DNA of 64,000 nucleotides from Siphonodentalium dalli (Eukaryota > Mollusca > Scaphopoda > Gadilida > Siphonodentaliidae): contig CP136069.1 in NCBI GenBank assembly GCA_032622095.1, forward strand, positions 46,848,194 through 46,912,193, read 5' to 3'. The notes under the pieces are model-generated. The model did not search any database. It saw only the letters and a program-made list of their open reading frames with translations, and was not told the origin of the DNA. Within the stretch, counting starts at the first letter, position 1; each line of letters opens with the position of its first letter. The translations under genes were made by a program, and so were the position numbers. Of this stretch, positions 1-13,400 are shown piece by piece.

Positions 1-2053
1 ATTAACGCGAACAAGCACATGTTTATAACAACCCTCGTGTGAGAATGAATCAATTGTAAGATGATAATACAAAGCCACCACTCTCATCTTATAGACACGC
101 CATCAATCGATATGTACAGCTCACGCATCCATGTAAACCGCGTTCCAAAATAAGACGGATTCGCCACCCAATGTCTATCCTCGATAAACTGGGTTCGGCT
201 GGGCCGTCGATTGATGTAGTTTTGTTTCCGGTTTGAGGACATAAAACCACAATTTTCAACAAACAAAAACAAACAAACAAAAAACAACAACAACAACAAC
301 AACATATCCCCACACGCTTTCCACTTAAAAGTTTAATCAAAATATGCTCCTTGTGGCAATTAAATTTTTTCGCTGTCGATAGAACGCGGTGGTCCGAATT
401 AGTCAAGTACTATTATTTACCTTGATGACAAAGATGCTACTGCTAAACCATGGGTCTGGCTGGATCAGGTTCAAACTAGGGATTACTAATGAGTCACCCA
501 TACCTGCGGTATCTGGTTTAAACAATGGAATTAGCGACAAAACGGCGGTTTAAACCTAGATGTTCCCGTTAACCAGGTTTAATCCGGATATGACGATCCT
601 GCAAGTGTGTTTGTTTTGTCATTTATTATCGCCAGTGATGAGCCGTGGATACCAGGGCACACATTTTAATCCTTAACTCTTAATTGTTCTGTTTAATAAA
701 ATATGAGATAATGGACAGGAATAAGCATCTTTATTCTATTGAATGCTTGCGTTAGTCGGGGGGACATATCGATGTTGCATTCTGATCGATAGATGACCAT
801 GACGACAAGAAATGAGATTTTTTTCAAGCTCACTGTTAACTTAGAGTTATATGGTGCCTGTCGACCAGTGTTGTGACTCTTCATAATTTTCCAACGATAG
901 CTGTCTTACTGGTTTGTCGAGAAAACTCGGTAAGTATCACACTCTGTAATCACCTGAATGCGGTTCGGTGTCACGTCCCATTTTCGGTATGTATTTTTCT
1001 ACCCGGCCGAATTTTAAAAACAAAAAGGAGCGTATATCAAAGTAATTCTATTATTTATCCACAAGCAGATATTCAGTGATAGCGTTATCAATAGCAATGG
1101 ATCCATTATGAGAAAAGTGTCACACAAACCCGCATCTCTACGAAACTTATATTCGAACTCTGGAAGATGTCAACATATCCTTTTATCGGCGTCAACGCAA
1201 AAGAAATTTCACTATTTATTGTTGCATGGCATTAATTGTTCCCACGCGATTCAAAACCAAACGTATACAAGTAGAATTTGAAGAAGAATTGAATATTTCT
1301 TTCAGTCAAATATTAAAACACCGGCAAGGAATGTTAACACTTACGACAGTGATCTCGAGGCACAAATAAATGCTCAATTATACTATTATATGTTTGCTGT
1401 TGAATTGTTTAGCATGCATGGTTATAACGCCATCCCAACATTAAAACAAGCGAAAACTCTTGAGGTGTCGCCGACAAAATAAAATATTGATATATCTTCC
1501 CCTATTCAATATACATTTCGTATATATATATAGGTGGGGTTTTTGAAGTCGACTCGTGAGTGCCAATGAATGCTGTTACAATTCAGAAGCCATCAATGAT
1601 AGCTGTCTTGACATGAAACATATTTTAGTTGTAATAATATACAAAAGGGATTGGGGGTCACGTTTTGCAACTAATGAAGTCCCCCTTTCGGTATAATACC
1701 GGTTCATGAACGGTTCATGCTGATCAATCGCCGTCAAATCGACACGCGTTTCCCTTATCACAACGAAAACAAACCCGTTACAACATATCGGCATGCAGCT
1801 TGAGTTTTGTGGTATTCGGGAGAGGAACTGCGCGCCCATCTCCTGTTTTTCCTGATCCCGTTACTGATGACGTGTGAATGGTATTGTCTACGTGAGCCTA
1901 GTGTCTACTTGTAGTTTGTCTATATACTTGAGCCCAGTGAATTTGCCAAATAGTATGACGTATTTATTAATATAGAATTGATGTTACAAGAGTTAATTTG
2001 GGGACTTCGAGGTGCAAGAACGATTCGGAGAATGTGTGAAAATGACTCAAATG
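1..2053. other. Non-coding flank, no gene recognised
   Basis: AT-rich sequence with only short open frames on either strand, none with recognisable motifs or convincing exon structure. It contains one simple repeat (listed separately) and short TA-rich runs near 1515-1530. Confidence 0.6.
257..303. repeat. Simple repeat (CAAA)n/(CAA)n
   Basis: A run of CAAA-type units followed by about seven CAA units is directly visible. Short frames here encode only poly-leucine or poly-cysteine and are artefacts of this repeat. Confidence 0.9.
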
Positions 2054-2582
2054 TTAAAGATACGGGCGGCGTTGGTGGTGGGTATGCTGTTAAAATATTC
2101 AGCTCCGTCAAAAACCGCCAAAAACAGAAATAATAGTAATATATAGACAGACTTTGTTCTTTTACCAATCAGAAATATGGCATAAACAGTATGTTATTGT
2201 CAAATGTGTTCCTTTGTTATGTAAACAAAGGCAAAAAACGTTACAGAACCTGGCTTTTGTTTAGATCAGGATATGGTAAACATAAAGAGCGTTGTTTGTT
2301 ACTGTTTTCCTGATATGGAAATAATAAAGATCGTTTATATCATATGTGTGTGATTGAACAATATAATTTGTGCTGTGTTATGTAAACAGAAGCAACAGTC
2401 CTGTAACACGAGCAGGCTCTTGTTTACGTACACCATCGTACGTCTTGGCGACAATATACTATTTACGCGCTGATTATGTTTGGCATATGAACAAAAACTA
2501 TATATATTTTAATATTCCTTCTGTTGATGGCGATTTGAACAAATATGAATATCTCTGCAACGAACGCCGCCCGTGTCTTTAA
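2054..2582. mobile_element. MITE family A, copy 1 (529 bp)
   Basis: The left end reads TTAAAGATACGGGCGGCGTT and the right end is its near-exact inverse (AACGCCGCCCGT with one change, then TCTTTAA), so the element has ~20-bp terminal inverted repeats. TTAA at both ends may be a piggyBac-type target duplication or part of the TIR. There is no transposase frame, so it is non-autonomous. Related copies lie at 58115-58615 and, inverted, at 62787-63286. Confidence 0.8.
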
Positions 2583-3148
2583 TCGCAAAGAACAAGAAGA
2601 AAATATTCAAATAATATAGCATGACTACAGGGTTCATGATGGCCGGGAAATTCATTTGGCCAATTTTGTGGCCATTAATAAATGTGTTCGGCCATCTTTC
2701 AGAAAGTTTTGCAAAATAGAGTATATGAATCTGAAACAAAAATATTAAGAAACAGACACTGACATAACTGAAACATTGCAAGTTGGACAATGGGAAAAAA
2801 AACGGTCTAGTCGACAATATATATCGGTGGTTTCATGTATACTCAAATACCATAATAGAGTCGAGTGCAGTAGAGTAGAGAGGGTAAATGGGCGCTTCGC
2901 GATCATGATGGTCGAAAAGATCGAGTGATCTTCTCCTTCACCATTAGTGAGTGTTGAAATGGGTTAATATATAATTCCACTTGATTAAGAAAGCACACGG
3001 TTCTAGCATTTATAAACATCAGTGTTCTTACAAGAAAACATTCGCGACTTTAGATGTAGATGATCTAAAACAAGTCCCCAGTTTAGCGGATTTAAATAAA
3101 AGGAGTCGAGTAAATTTGGTCTGGACCGGACCTTTGGCGAGTATTGTA
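2583..3148. other. Non-coding flank left of the satellite
   Basis: No gene seen. The last ~90 bases (about 3060-3146) match, in reverse complement, the start of the dispersed repeat found at 55130-55598 (shared blocks around CCAGACC...AATTTAC and CCGCT..AAACTGGGGAC). The final bases CGAGTATTGTA also resemble CGAGTTTTGTA of that repeat in forward orientation, so the left flank is probably rearranged or palindromic host repeat. Confidence 0.5.
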
Positions 3149-3590
3149 GGTTACACTGGTGTAAATAAGGTTCCGAGTGACATCTAGCGAGATATATAGG
3201 AGAGAATAAAATAGACACTGGGCCCTGATTGGTCAATAGCCTTGTGTGCTTTTCACATAAAAAAATCATCACACCTCTTCCCTATGATTTCCCATAGGTA
3301 AAATAACCATTGGCACAGGAATTAACCCTTTGTAGTGAAGTTTGAATTTTTTGGTGTGGTCTAAAATATGACTGTATTTTTTTATGCGGTTCTGACACTA
3401 GTTACGAAAACATAAGATTTAAAGGCGAATTCCCTGCTAGACAGACATGATTTTTTTTGTGTAAAAAGTTTCCCAAAATGTCAATTTTTCAGATTTAAAG
3501 AAAATTTTGGACCCAACATTTATATTGCCAATACTATACACTAAAACGTTAGCACTGAGGCCTATGGAAAACATTTACACCAGTGTAACC
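3149..3590. mobile_element. MITE family B: TIR element inside each satellite monomer (first copy)
   Basis: The element begins GGTTACACTGGTGTAAAT and ends with the exact inverse, ATTTACACCAGTGTAACC, an 18-bp perfect TIR. It has no coding capacity, consistent with a non-autonomous DNA element. Seventeen copies sit in the array, and one solo copy lies inverted at 60203-60647. Inside the array the TIR is extended to TTTAGGTTAC...GTAACCTAAA, whereas the outer ends of the array are flanked by TGTA on both sides. Confidence 0.85.
3192..3232 (-). promoter_or_regulatory. Promoter-like CCAAT/TATA module in family-B element
   Basis: On the minus strand CCAATCA (an NF-Y-type CCAAT box) precedes ATATATA by ~27 bp, a spacing compatible with a small promoter. 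The pair recurs in every monomer and in the solo copy near 60562-60605. Function is inference only; AT-rich DNA makes TATA-like strings by chance. Confidence 0.25.
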
Positions 3591-4493
3591 TAAAGGGAAA
3601 AAATAGCTTTTTATCATTTTTGATTCCTGGGAGTCACTTTAAAGCATTTTAATGCATTTTACAGAGCCTGGTATTTCAGTCCAATGAATATCTCATGCTT
3701 GGTGTGGCTATTCTTGCTGCTGATGACTTCTTTCACTTACATCAGCCAAAAAAATAGTAAGATTTTTCATAAAAAATGCCAATTTTTCTAGGTATTTTCA
3801 AAATTTTTCAAGGTGGTAATAGTCACATGATAATTCAAATGACCCACAACATGAGCATGTCAACAACACATATATCAATTGTTATAAGAACCTAATCTAA
3901 CAAGTATTTTGGATTTTATAGCCAGTGATATACAGATATATATCATAAAAGTGTGTCATTTCCACTGGTGGGTATGGTCATTTGAAGGTTAATAGCACTA
4001 AAACTTGGACACATTTAAGAAAATGCTTCAGCAATTCAAAGAGAGCATATCTTTATTCAACTAATTCAATATACACCCACATCCAGTTATCTTGGATCAC
4101 CCTTGCAGACCTGAAAATGTAATATTTTATTCTTCAATGTGCTGATAAAGTCATGCGCTTGATGCTCAGCTGATCAGATCTGGACTCAATGACCTCACAT
4201 CACCAGAAGTTCTCTCATGGAAAGAATATTGTACAGTCTTCCATAGCTGATCCAAGTTTGCAACACCAGACCCCTAAAACTGAGTGAAAATGGGGCCTGA
4301 ACATGACTGTTGGTGGAAAATTGTGCTTTTTTGATGAATAATTTGTTAAAGGGGGTGGGGTTAAATTGTGTGTGATAAATAAAGAACCACAGAAGTGATA
4401 TTGTTTTTGAACACATTTTTTCCATTGATGGGCAATTCTGAAGAAATGTAGGGAGTTACAATTATTCCGCGAAAAAGCGGGCTATCGCTTTAG
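3591..4493. repeat. Satellite spacer segment (first of 16)
   Basis: This ~903-bp segment separates successive family-B elements and has no TIR-element homology elsewhere in the window. It starts TAAAGGGAAAAAATAGC and ends CGGGCTATCGCTTTA; these ends are weakly inverse (TAAAG...ATAGC), which might mean it was once a separate element. It holds a small hairpin (CCGC-GAAAAA-GCGG) and, in subtype B, the palindrome TATAACAATTGTTATA. No gene recognised. Confidence 0.7.
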
Positions 4494-7400
4494 GTTACAC
4501 TGGTGTAAATAAGGTTCCGAGTGACATCTAGCGGATGCGGGAGGAATATATAGGAGAGAATAAAATAGACACTGGGCCCTGATTGGTCAATAGCCTTGTG
4601 TGCTTTTCACATAAAAAAAATCATCACACCTCTTCCCTATGATTTCCCATAGGTAAAATAACCATTGGCACAGGAATTAACCCTTTGTAGTGAAGTTTGA
4701 ATTTTTTGGTGTGGTCTAAAATATGACTGTATTTTTTTATGCGGTTCTGACACTAGTTACGAAAACATAAGATTTAAAGGCGAATTCCCTGCTAGACAGA
4801 CATGATTTTTTTGTGTAAAAAGTTTCCCAAAATGTCAATTTTTCAGATTTAAAGAAAATTTTGGACCCAACATTTATATTGCCAATACTATACACTAAAA
4901 CGTTAGCACTGAGGCCTATGGAAAACATTTACACCAGTGTAACCTAAAGGGAAAAAATAGCTTTTTATCATTTTTGATTCCTGGGAGTCACTTTAAGGCA
5001 TTTTAATGCATTTTACAGAGCCTGGTATTTCAGTCCAATGAATATCTCATGCTTGGTGTGGCTATTCTTGCTGCTGATGACTTCTTTCACTTACATCAGC
5101 CAAAAAAATAGTAAGATTTTTCATAAAAAATGCCAATTTTCCTAGGTATTTTCAAAAATTTTCAAGGTGGTAATAGTCACATGATAATGCAAATGACCCA
5201 TACCATGAGCATGTCAACAACACATATATCAATTGTTATAAGAACCTAATCTAACAAGTATTTTGGAGTTTATAGCCAGTGATATACATATATATATCAT
5301 AAAAGTGTGTCATTTCCACTGGTGGGTATGGTCATTTGAAGGTTAATAGCACTAAAACTTGGACACATTTAAGAAAATGCTTCAGCAATTCAAAGAGAGC
5401 ATATCTTTATTCAACTAATTCAATATACACCCACATCCAGTTATCTTGGATCACCCTTGCAGACCTGAAAATGTCATATTTTATTCTTCAATGGGCTGAT
5501 ACAGTCATGCGCTTGATGCTCAGCTGATCAGATCTGGACTCAATGACCTCACATCACCAGAAGTTCTCTCATGGAAAGAATATTGTACAGTCTTCCATAG
5601 CTGATCCAAGTTTGCAACACCAGACCCCTAAAACTGAGTGAAAATGGGGCTTGAACATGACTGGTGGTGGAAAATTGTGCTTTTTTGATGAATAATTTGT
5701 TAAAGGGGGTGGGGTTAAATTGTGTGTGATAAATAAAGAACCACAGAAGTGATATTGTTTTTGAACACATTTTTTCCATTGATGGGCAATTCTGAAGAAA
5801 TGTAGGGAGTTACAATTATTCCGCGAAAAAGCGGGCTATCGCTTTAGGTTACACTGGTGTAAATAAGGTTCCGAGTGACATCTAGCGGATGCGGGAGGAA
5901 TATATAGGAGAGAATAAAATAGACACTGGGCCCTGATTGGTCAATAGCCTTGTGTGCTTTTCACATAAAAAAATCATCACACCTCTTCCCTATGATTTCC
6001 CATAGGTAAAATAACCATTGGCACAGGAATTAACCCTTTGTAGTGAAGTTTGAATTTTTTGGTGTGGTCTAAAATATGACTGTATTTTTTTATGCGGTTC
6101 TGACACTAGTTACGAAAACATAAGATTTAAAGGCGAATTCCCTGCTAGACAGACATGATTTTTTTTGTGTAAAAAGATTCCCAAAATGTCAATTTTTCAG
6201 ATTTAAAGAAAATTTTGGACCCAACATTTATATTGCCAATACTATACACTAAAACGTTAGCACTGAGGCATATGGAAAACATTTACACCAGTGTAACCTA
6301 AAGGGAAAAAATAGCTTTTTATCTTTTTTGATTCCTGGGAGTCACTTTAAAGCATTTTAATGCATTTTACAGAGCCTGGTATTTCAGTCCAATGAATATC
6401 TCATGCTTGGTGTGGCTATTCTTGCTGCTGATGACTTCTTTCACTTACATCAGCCAAAAAAATAGTAAGATTTTTCATAAAAAATGCCAATTTTTCTAGG
6501 TATTTTCAAAAGTTTTCAAGATGGTAATAGTCACATGATAATGCAAATGACCCATAACATGAGCATGTCAACAACACATATATCAATTGTTATAAGAACC
6601 TAATCTAACAAGTATTTTGGATTTTATAGCCAGTGATATACAGATATATATCATAAAAGTGTGTCATTTCCACTGGTGGGTATGGTCATTTGAAGGTTAA
6701 TAGCACTAAAACTTGGACACATTTAAGAAAATGCTTCAGCAATTCAAAGAGAGCATATCTTTATTCAACTAATTCAATATACACCCACATCCAGTTATCT
6801 TGGATCACCCTTGCAGACCTGAAAATGTCATATTTTATTCTTCAATGTGCTGATAAAGTCATGCGCTTGATGCTCAGCTGATCATATCTGGACTCAATGA
6901 CCTCACATCACCAGAAGTTCTCTCATGGAAAGAATATTGTACAGTCCTCCATAGCTGATCCAAGTTTGCAACACCAGACCCCTAGAACTGAGTGAAAATG
7001 GGGCCTGAACATGACTGTTGGTGGAAAATTGTGCTTTTTTGATGAATAATTTGTTAAAGGGGGTGGGGTTAAATTGTGTGTGATAAATAAAGAACCACAG
7101 AAGTGATATTGTTTTTGAACACATTTTTTCCATTGATGGGCAATTCTGAAGAAATGTAGGGAGTTACAATTATTCCGCGAAAAAGCGGGCTATCGCTTTA
7201 GGTTACACTGGTGTAAATAAGGTTCCGAGTGACATCTAGCGGATGCGGGAGGAATATATAGGAGAGAATAAAATAGACACTGGGCCCTGATTGGTCAATA
7301 GCCTTGTGTGCTTTTCACATAAAAAAATCATCACACCTCTTCCCTATGATTTCCCATAGGTAAAATAACCATTGGCACAGGAATTAACCCTTTGTAGTGA

Positions 7401-10400
7401 AGTTTGAATTTTTTGGTGTGGTCTAAAATATGACTGTATTTTTTTATGCGGTTCGGACACTAGTTACGAAAACATAAGATTTAAAGGCGAATTCCCTGCT
7501 AGACAGACATGATTGTTTTTGTGTAAAAAGTTTCCCAAAATGTCAATTTTTCAGATTTAAAGAAAATTTTGAACCCAACATTTATATTGCCAATACTATA
7601 CACTAAAACGTTAGCACTGAGGCATATGGAAAACATTTACACCAGTGTAACCTAAAGGGAAAAAATAGCTTTTTATCATTTTTGATTCCTGGGAGTCACT
7701 TTAAAGCATTTTAATGCATTTTACAGAGCCTGGTATTTCAGTCCAATGAATATCTCATGCTTGGTGTGGCTATTCTTGCTGCTGATGACTTCTTTCACTT
7801 ACATCAGCCAAAAAAATAGTAAGATTTTTCATAAAAAATGCCAATTTTTCTAGGTATTTTCAAAAGTTTTCAAGGTGGTAATAGTCACATGATAATGCAA
7901 ATGACCCATAACATGAGCATGTCAACAACACATATATCAATTGTTATAAGAACCTAATCTAACAAGTATTTTGGATTTTATAGCCAGTGATATACAGATA
8001 TATATCATAAAAGTGTGTCATTTCCACTGGTGGGTATGGTCATTTGAAGGTTAATAGCACTAAAACTTGGACACATTTAAGAAAATGCTTCAGCAATTCA
8101 AAGAGAGCATATCTTTATTCAACTAATTCAATATACACCCACATCCAGTTATCTTGGATCACCCTTGCAGACCTGAAAATGTCATATTTTATTCTTCAAT
8201 GTGCTGATAAAGTCATGCGCTTGATGCTCAGCTGATCAGATCTGGACTCAATGACCTCACATCACCAGAAGTTCTCTCATGGAAAGAATATTGTACAGTC
8301 CTCCATAGCTGATCCAAGTTTGCAACACCAGACCCCTAAAACTGAGTGAAAATGGGGCCTGAACATGACTGTTGGTGGAAAATTGTGCTTTTTTGATGAA
8401 TAATTTGTTAAAGGGGGTGGGGTTAAATTGTGTGTGATAAATAAAGAACCACAGAAGTGATATTGTTTTTGAACACATTTTTTCCATTGATGGGCAATTC
8501 TGAAGAAATGTAGGGAGTTACAATTATTCCGCGAAAAAGCGGGCTATCGCTTTAGGTTACACTGGTGTAAATAAGGTTCCGAGTGACATCTAGCGGATGC
8601 GGGAGGAATATATAGGAGAGAATAAAATAGACACTGGGCCCTGATTGGTCAATAGCCTTGTGTGCTTTTCACATAAAAAAATCATCACACCTCTTCCCTA
8701 TGATTTCCCATAGGTAAAATAACCATTGGCACAGGAATTAACCCTTTGTAGTGAAGTTTGAATTTTTTGGTGTGGTCTAAAATATGACTGTATTTTTTTA
8801 TGCGGTTCGGACACTAGTTACGAAAACATAAGATTTAAAGGCGAATTCCCTGCTAGACAGACATGATTTTTTTTGTGTAAAAAGTTTCCCAAAATGTCAA
8901 TTTTTCAGATTTAAAGAAAATTTTGAACCCAACATTTATATTGCCAATACTATACACTAAAACGTTAGCACTGAGGCATATGGAAAACATTTACACCAGT
9001 GTAACCTAAAGGGAAAAAATAGCTTTTTATCATTTTTGATTCCTGGGAGTCACTTTAAAGCATTTTAATGCATTTTACAGAGCCTGGTATTTCAGTCCAA
9101 TGAATATCTCATGCTTGGTGTGGCTATTCTTGCTGCTGATGACTTCTTTCACTTACATCAGCCAAAAAAATAGTAAGATTTTTCATAAAAAATGCCAATT
9201 TTTCTAGGTATTTTCAAAAGTTTTCAAGGTGGTAATAGTCACATGATAATGCAAATTACCCATAACATGAGCATGTCAACAACACATATATCAATTGTTA
9301 TAAGAACCTAATCTAACAAGTATTTTGGATTTTATAGCCAGTGATATACAGATATATATCATAAAAGTGTGTCATTTCCACTGGTGGGTATGGTCATTTG
9401 AAGGTTAATAGCACTAAAACTTGGACACATTTAAGAAAATGCTTCAGCAATTCAAAGAGAGCATATCTTTATTCAACTAATTCAATATACACCCACATCC
9501 AGTTATCTTGGATCACCCTTGCAGACCTGAAAATGTCATATTTTATTCTTCAATGTGCTGATAAAGTCATGCGCTTGATGCTCAGCTGATCAGATCTGGA
9601 CTCAATGATCTCACATCACCAGAAATTCTCTCATGGAAAGAATATTGTACAGTCCTCCATAGCTGATCCAAGTTTGCAACACCAGACCCCTAAAACTGAG
9701 TGAAAATGGGGCCTGAACATGACTGTTGGTGGAAAATTGTGCTTTTTTGATGAATAATTTGTTAAAGGGGGTGGGGTTAAATTGTGTGTGATAAATAAAG
9801 AACCACAGAAGTGATATTGTTTTTGAACACATTTTTTCCATTGATGGGCAATTCTGAAGAAATGTAGGGAGTTACAATTATTCCGCGAAAAAGCGGGCTA
9901 TCGCTTTAGGTTACACTGGTGTAAATAAGGTTCCGAGTGACATCTAGCGGATGCGGGAGGAATATATAGGAGAGAATAAAATAGACACTGGGCCCTGATT
10001 GGTCAATAGCCTTGTGTGCTTTTCACATAAAAAAATCATCACACCTCTTCCCTATGATTTCCCATAGGTAAAATAACCATTGGCACAGGAATTAACCCTT
10101 TGTAGTGAAGTTTGAATTTTTTGGTGTGGTCTAAAATACGACTGTATTTTTTTATGCGGTTCTGACACTAGTTACGAAAACATAAGATTTAAAGGCGAAT
10201 TCCCTGCTAGACAGACATGATTTTTTTGTGTAGAAAGTTTTCCAAAATGTCAATTTTTCAGATTTAAAGAAAATTTTGGACCCAACATTTATATTGCCAA
10301 TACTATACACTAAAACGTTAGCAATGAGGCCTATGGAAAACATTTACACCAGTGTAACCTAAAGGGAAAAAATAGCTTTTTATCATTTTTGATTCCTGGG

Positions 10401-13400
10401 AGTCACTTTAAGGCATTTTAATGCATTTTACAGAGCCTGGTATTTCAGTCCAATGAATATCTCATGCTTGGTGTGGCTATTCTTGCTGCTGATGACTTCT
10501 TTCACTTACATCAGCCAAAAAAATAGTAAGATTTTTCATAAAAAATGCCAATTTTTCTAGGTATTTTCAAAATTTTTCAAGGTGGTAATAGTCACATGAT
10601 AATGCAAATGACCCATACCATGAGCATGTCAACAACACATATATCAATTGTTATAAGAACCTAATCTAACAAGTATTTTGGAGTTTATAGCCAGTGATAT
10701 ACATATATATATCATAAAAGTGTGTCATTTCCACTGGTGGGTATGGTCATTTGAAGGTTAATAGCACTAAAACTTGGACACATTTAAGAAAATGCTTCAG
10801 CAATTAAAAGAGAGCATATCTTTATTCAACTAATTCAATATACACCCACATCCAGTTATCTTGGATCACCCTTGCAGACCTGAAAATGTCATATTTTATT
10901 CTTCAATGGGCTGATACAGTCATGCGCTTGATGCTCAGCTGATCAGATCTGGACTCAATGACCTCACATCACCAGAAGTTCTCTCATGGAAAGAATATTG
11001 TACAGTCTTCCATAGCTGATCCAAGTTTGCAACACCAGACCCCTAAAACTGAGTGAAAATGGGGCTTGAACATGACTGGTGGTGGAAAATTGTGCTTTTT
11101 TGATGAATAATTTGTTAAAGGGGGTGGGGTTAAATTGTGTGTGATAAATAAAGAACCACAGAAGTGATATTGTTTTTGAACACATTTTTTCCATTGATGG
11201 GCAATTCTGAAGAAATGTAGGGAGTTACAATTATTCCGCGAAAAAGCGGGCTATCGCTTTAGGTTACACTGGTGTAAATAAGGTTCCGAGTGACATCTAG
11301 CGGATGCGGGAGGAATATATAGGAGAGAATAAAATAGACACTGGGCCCTGATTGGTCAATAGCCTTGTGTGCTTTTCACATAAAAAAATCATCACACCTC
11401 TTCCCTATGATTTCCCATAGGTAAAATAACCATTGGCACAGGAATTAACCCTTTGTAGTGAAGTTTGAATTTTTTGGTGTGGTCTAAAATATGACTGTAT
11501 TTTTTTATGCGGTTCTGACACTAGTTACGAAAACATAAGATTTAAAGGCGAATTCCCTGCTAGACAGACATGATTTTTTTTGTGTAAAAAGTTTCCCAAA
11601 ATGTCAATTTTTCAGATTTAAAGAAAATTTTGGACCCAACATTTATATTGCCAATACTATACACTAAAACGTTTGCACTGAGGCCTATGGAAAACATTTA
11701 CACCAGTGTAACCTAAAGGGAAAAAATAGCTTTTTATCATTTTTGATTCCTGGGAGTCACTTTAAGGCATTTTAATGCATTTTACAGAGCCTGGTATTTC
11801 AGTCCAATGAATATCTCATGCTTGGTGTGGCTATTCTTGCTGCTGATGACTTCTTTCACTTACATCAGCCAAAAAAATAGTAAGATTTTTCATAAAAAAT
11901 GCCAATTTTTCTAGGTATTTTCAAAATTTTTCAAGGTGGTAATAGTCACATGATAATGCAAATGACCCATAACATGAGCATGTCAACAACACATATAACA
12001 ATTGTTATAAGAACCTAATCTAACAAGTATTTTGGAGTTTATAGCCAGTGATATACATATATATATCATAAAAGTGTGTCATTTCCACTGGTGGGTATGG
12101 TCATTTGAAGGTTAATAGCACTAAAACTTGGACACATTTAAGAAAATGCTTCAGCAATTCAAAGAGAGCATATCTTTATTCAACTAATTCAATATACACC
12201 CACATTCAGTTATCTTGGATCACCCTTGCAGACCTGAAAATGTCATATTTTATTCTTCAATGGGCTGATACAGTCATGCGCTTGATGCTCAGCTGATCAG
12301 ATCTGGACTCAATGACCTCACATCACCAGAAGTTCTCTCATGGAAAGAATATTGTACAGTCTTCCATAGCTGATCCAAGTTTGCAACACCAGACCCCTAA
12401 AACTGAGTGAAAATGGGGCTTGAACATGACTGGTGGTGGAAAATTGTGCTTTTTTGATGAATAATTTGTTAAAGGGGGTGGGGTTAAATTGTGTGTGATA
12501 AATAAAGAACCACAGAAGAGATATTGTTTTTGAACACATTTTTTCCATTGATGGGCAATTCTGAAGAAATGTAGGGAGTTACAATTATTCCGCGAAAAAG
12601 CGGGCTATCGCTTTAGGTTACACTGGTGTAAATAAGGTTCCGAGTGACATCTAGCGGATGCGGGAGGAATATATAGGAGAGAATAAAATAGACACTGGGC
12701 CCTGATTGGTCAATAGCCTTGTGTGCTTTTCACATAAAAAAATCATCACACCTCTTCCCTATGATTTCCCATAGGTAAAATAACCATTGGCACAGGAATT
12801 AACCCTTTGTAGTGAAGTTTGAATTTTTTGGTGTGGTCTAAAATATGACTGTATTTTTTTATGCGGTTCTGACACTAGTTACGAAAACATAAGATTTAAA
12901 GGCGAATTCCCTGCTAGACAGACATGATTTTTTTTGTGTAAAAAGTTTCCCAAAATGTCAATTTTTCAGATTTAAAGAAAATTTTGGACCCAACATTTAT
13001 ATTGCCAATACTATACACTAAAACGTTAGCACTGAGGCCTATGGAAAACATTTACACCAGTGTAACCTAAAGGGAAAAAATAGCTTTTTATCATTTTTGA
13101 TTCCTGGGAGTCACTTTAAGGCATTTTAATGCATTTTACAGAGCCTGGTATTTCAGTCCAATGAATATCTCATGCTTGGTGTGGCTATTCTTGCTGCTGA
13201 TGACTTCTTTCACTTACATCAGCCAAAAAAATAGTAAGATTTTTCATAAAAAATGCCAATTTTTCTAGGTATTTTCAAAAATTTTCAAGGTGGTAATAGT
13301 CACATGATAATGCAAATGACCCATAACATGAGCATGTCAACAACACATATAACAATTGTTATAAGAACCTAATCTAACAAGTATTTTGGAGTTTATAGCC

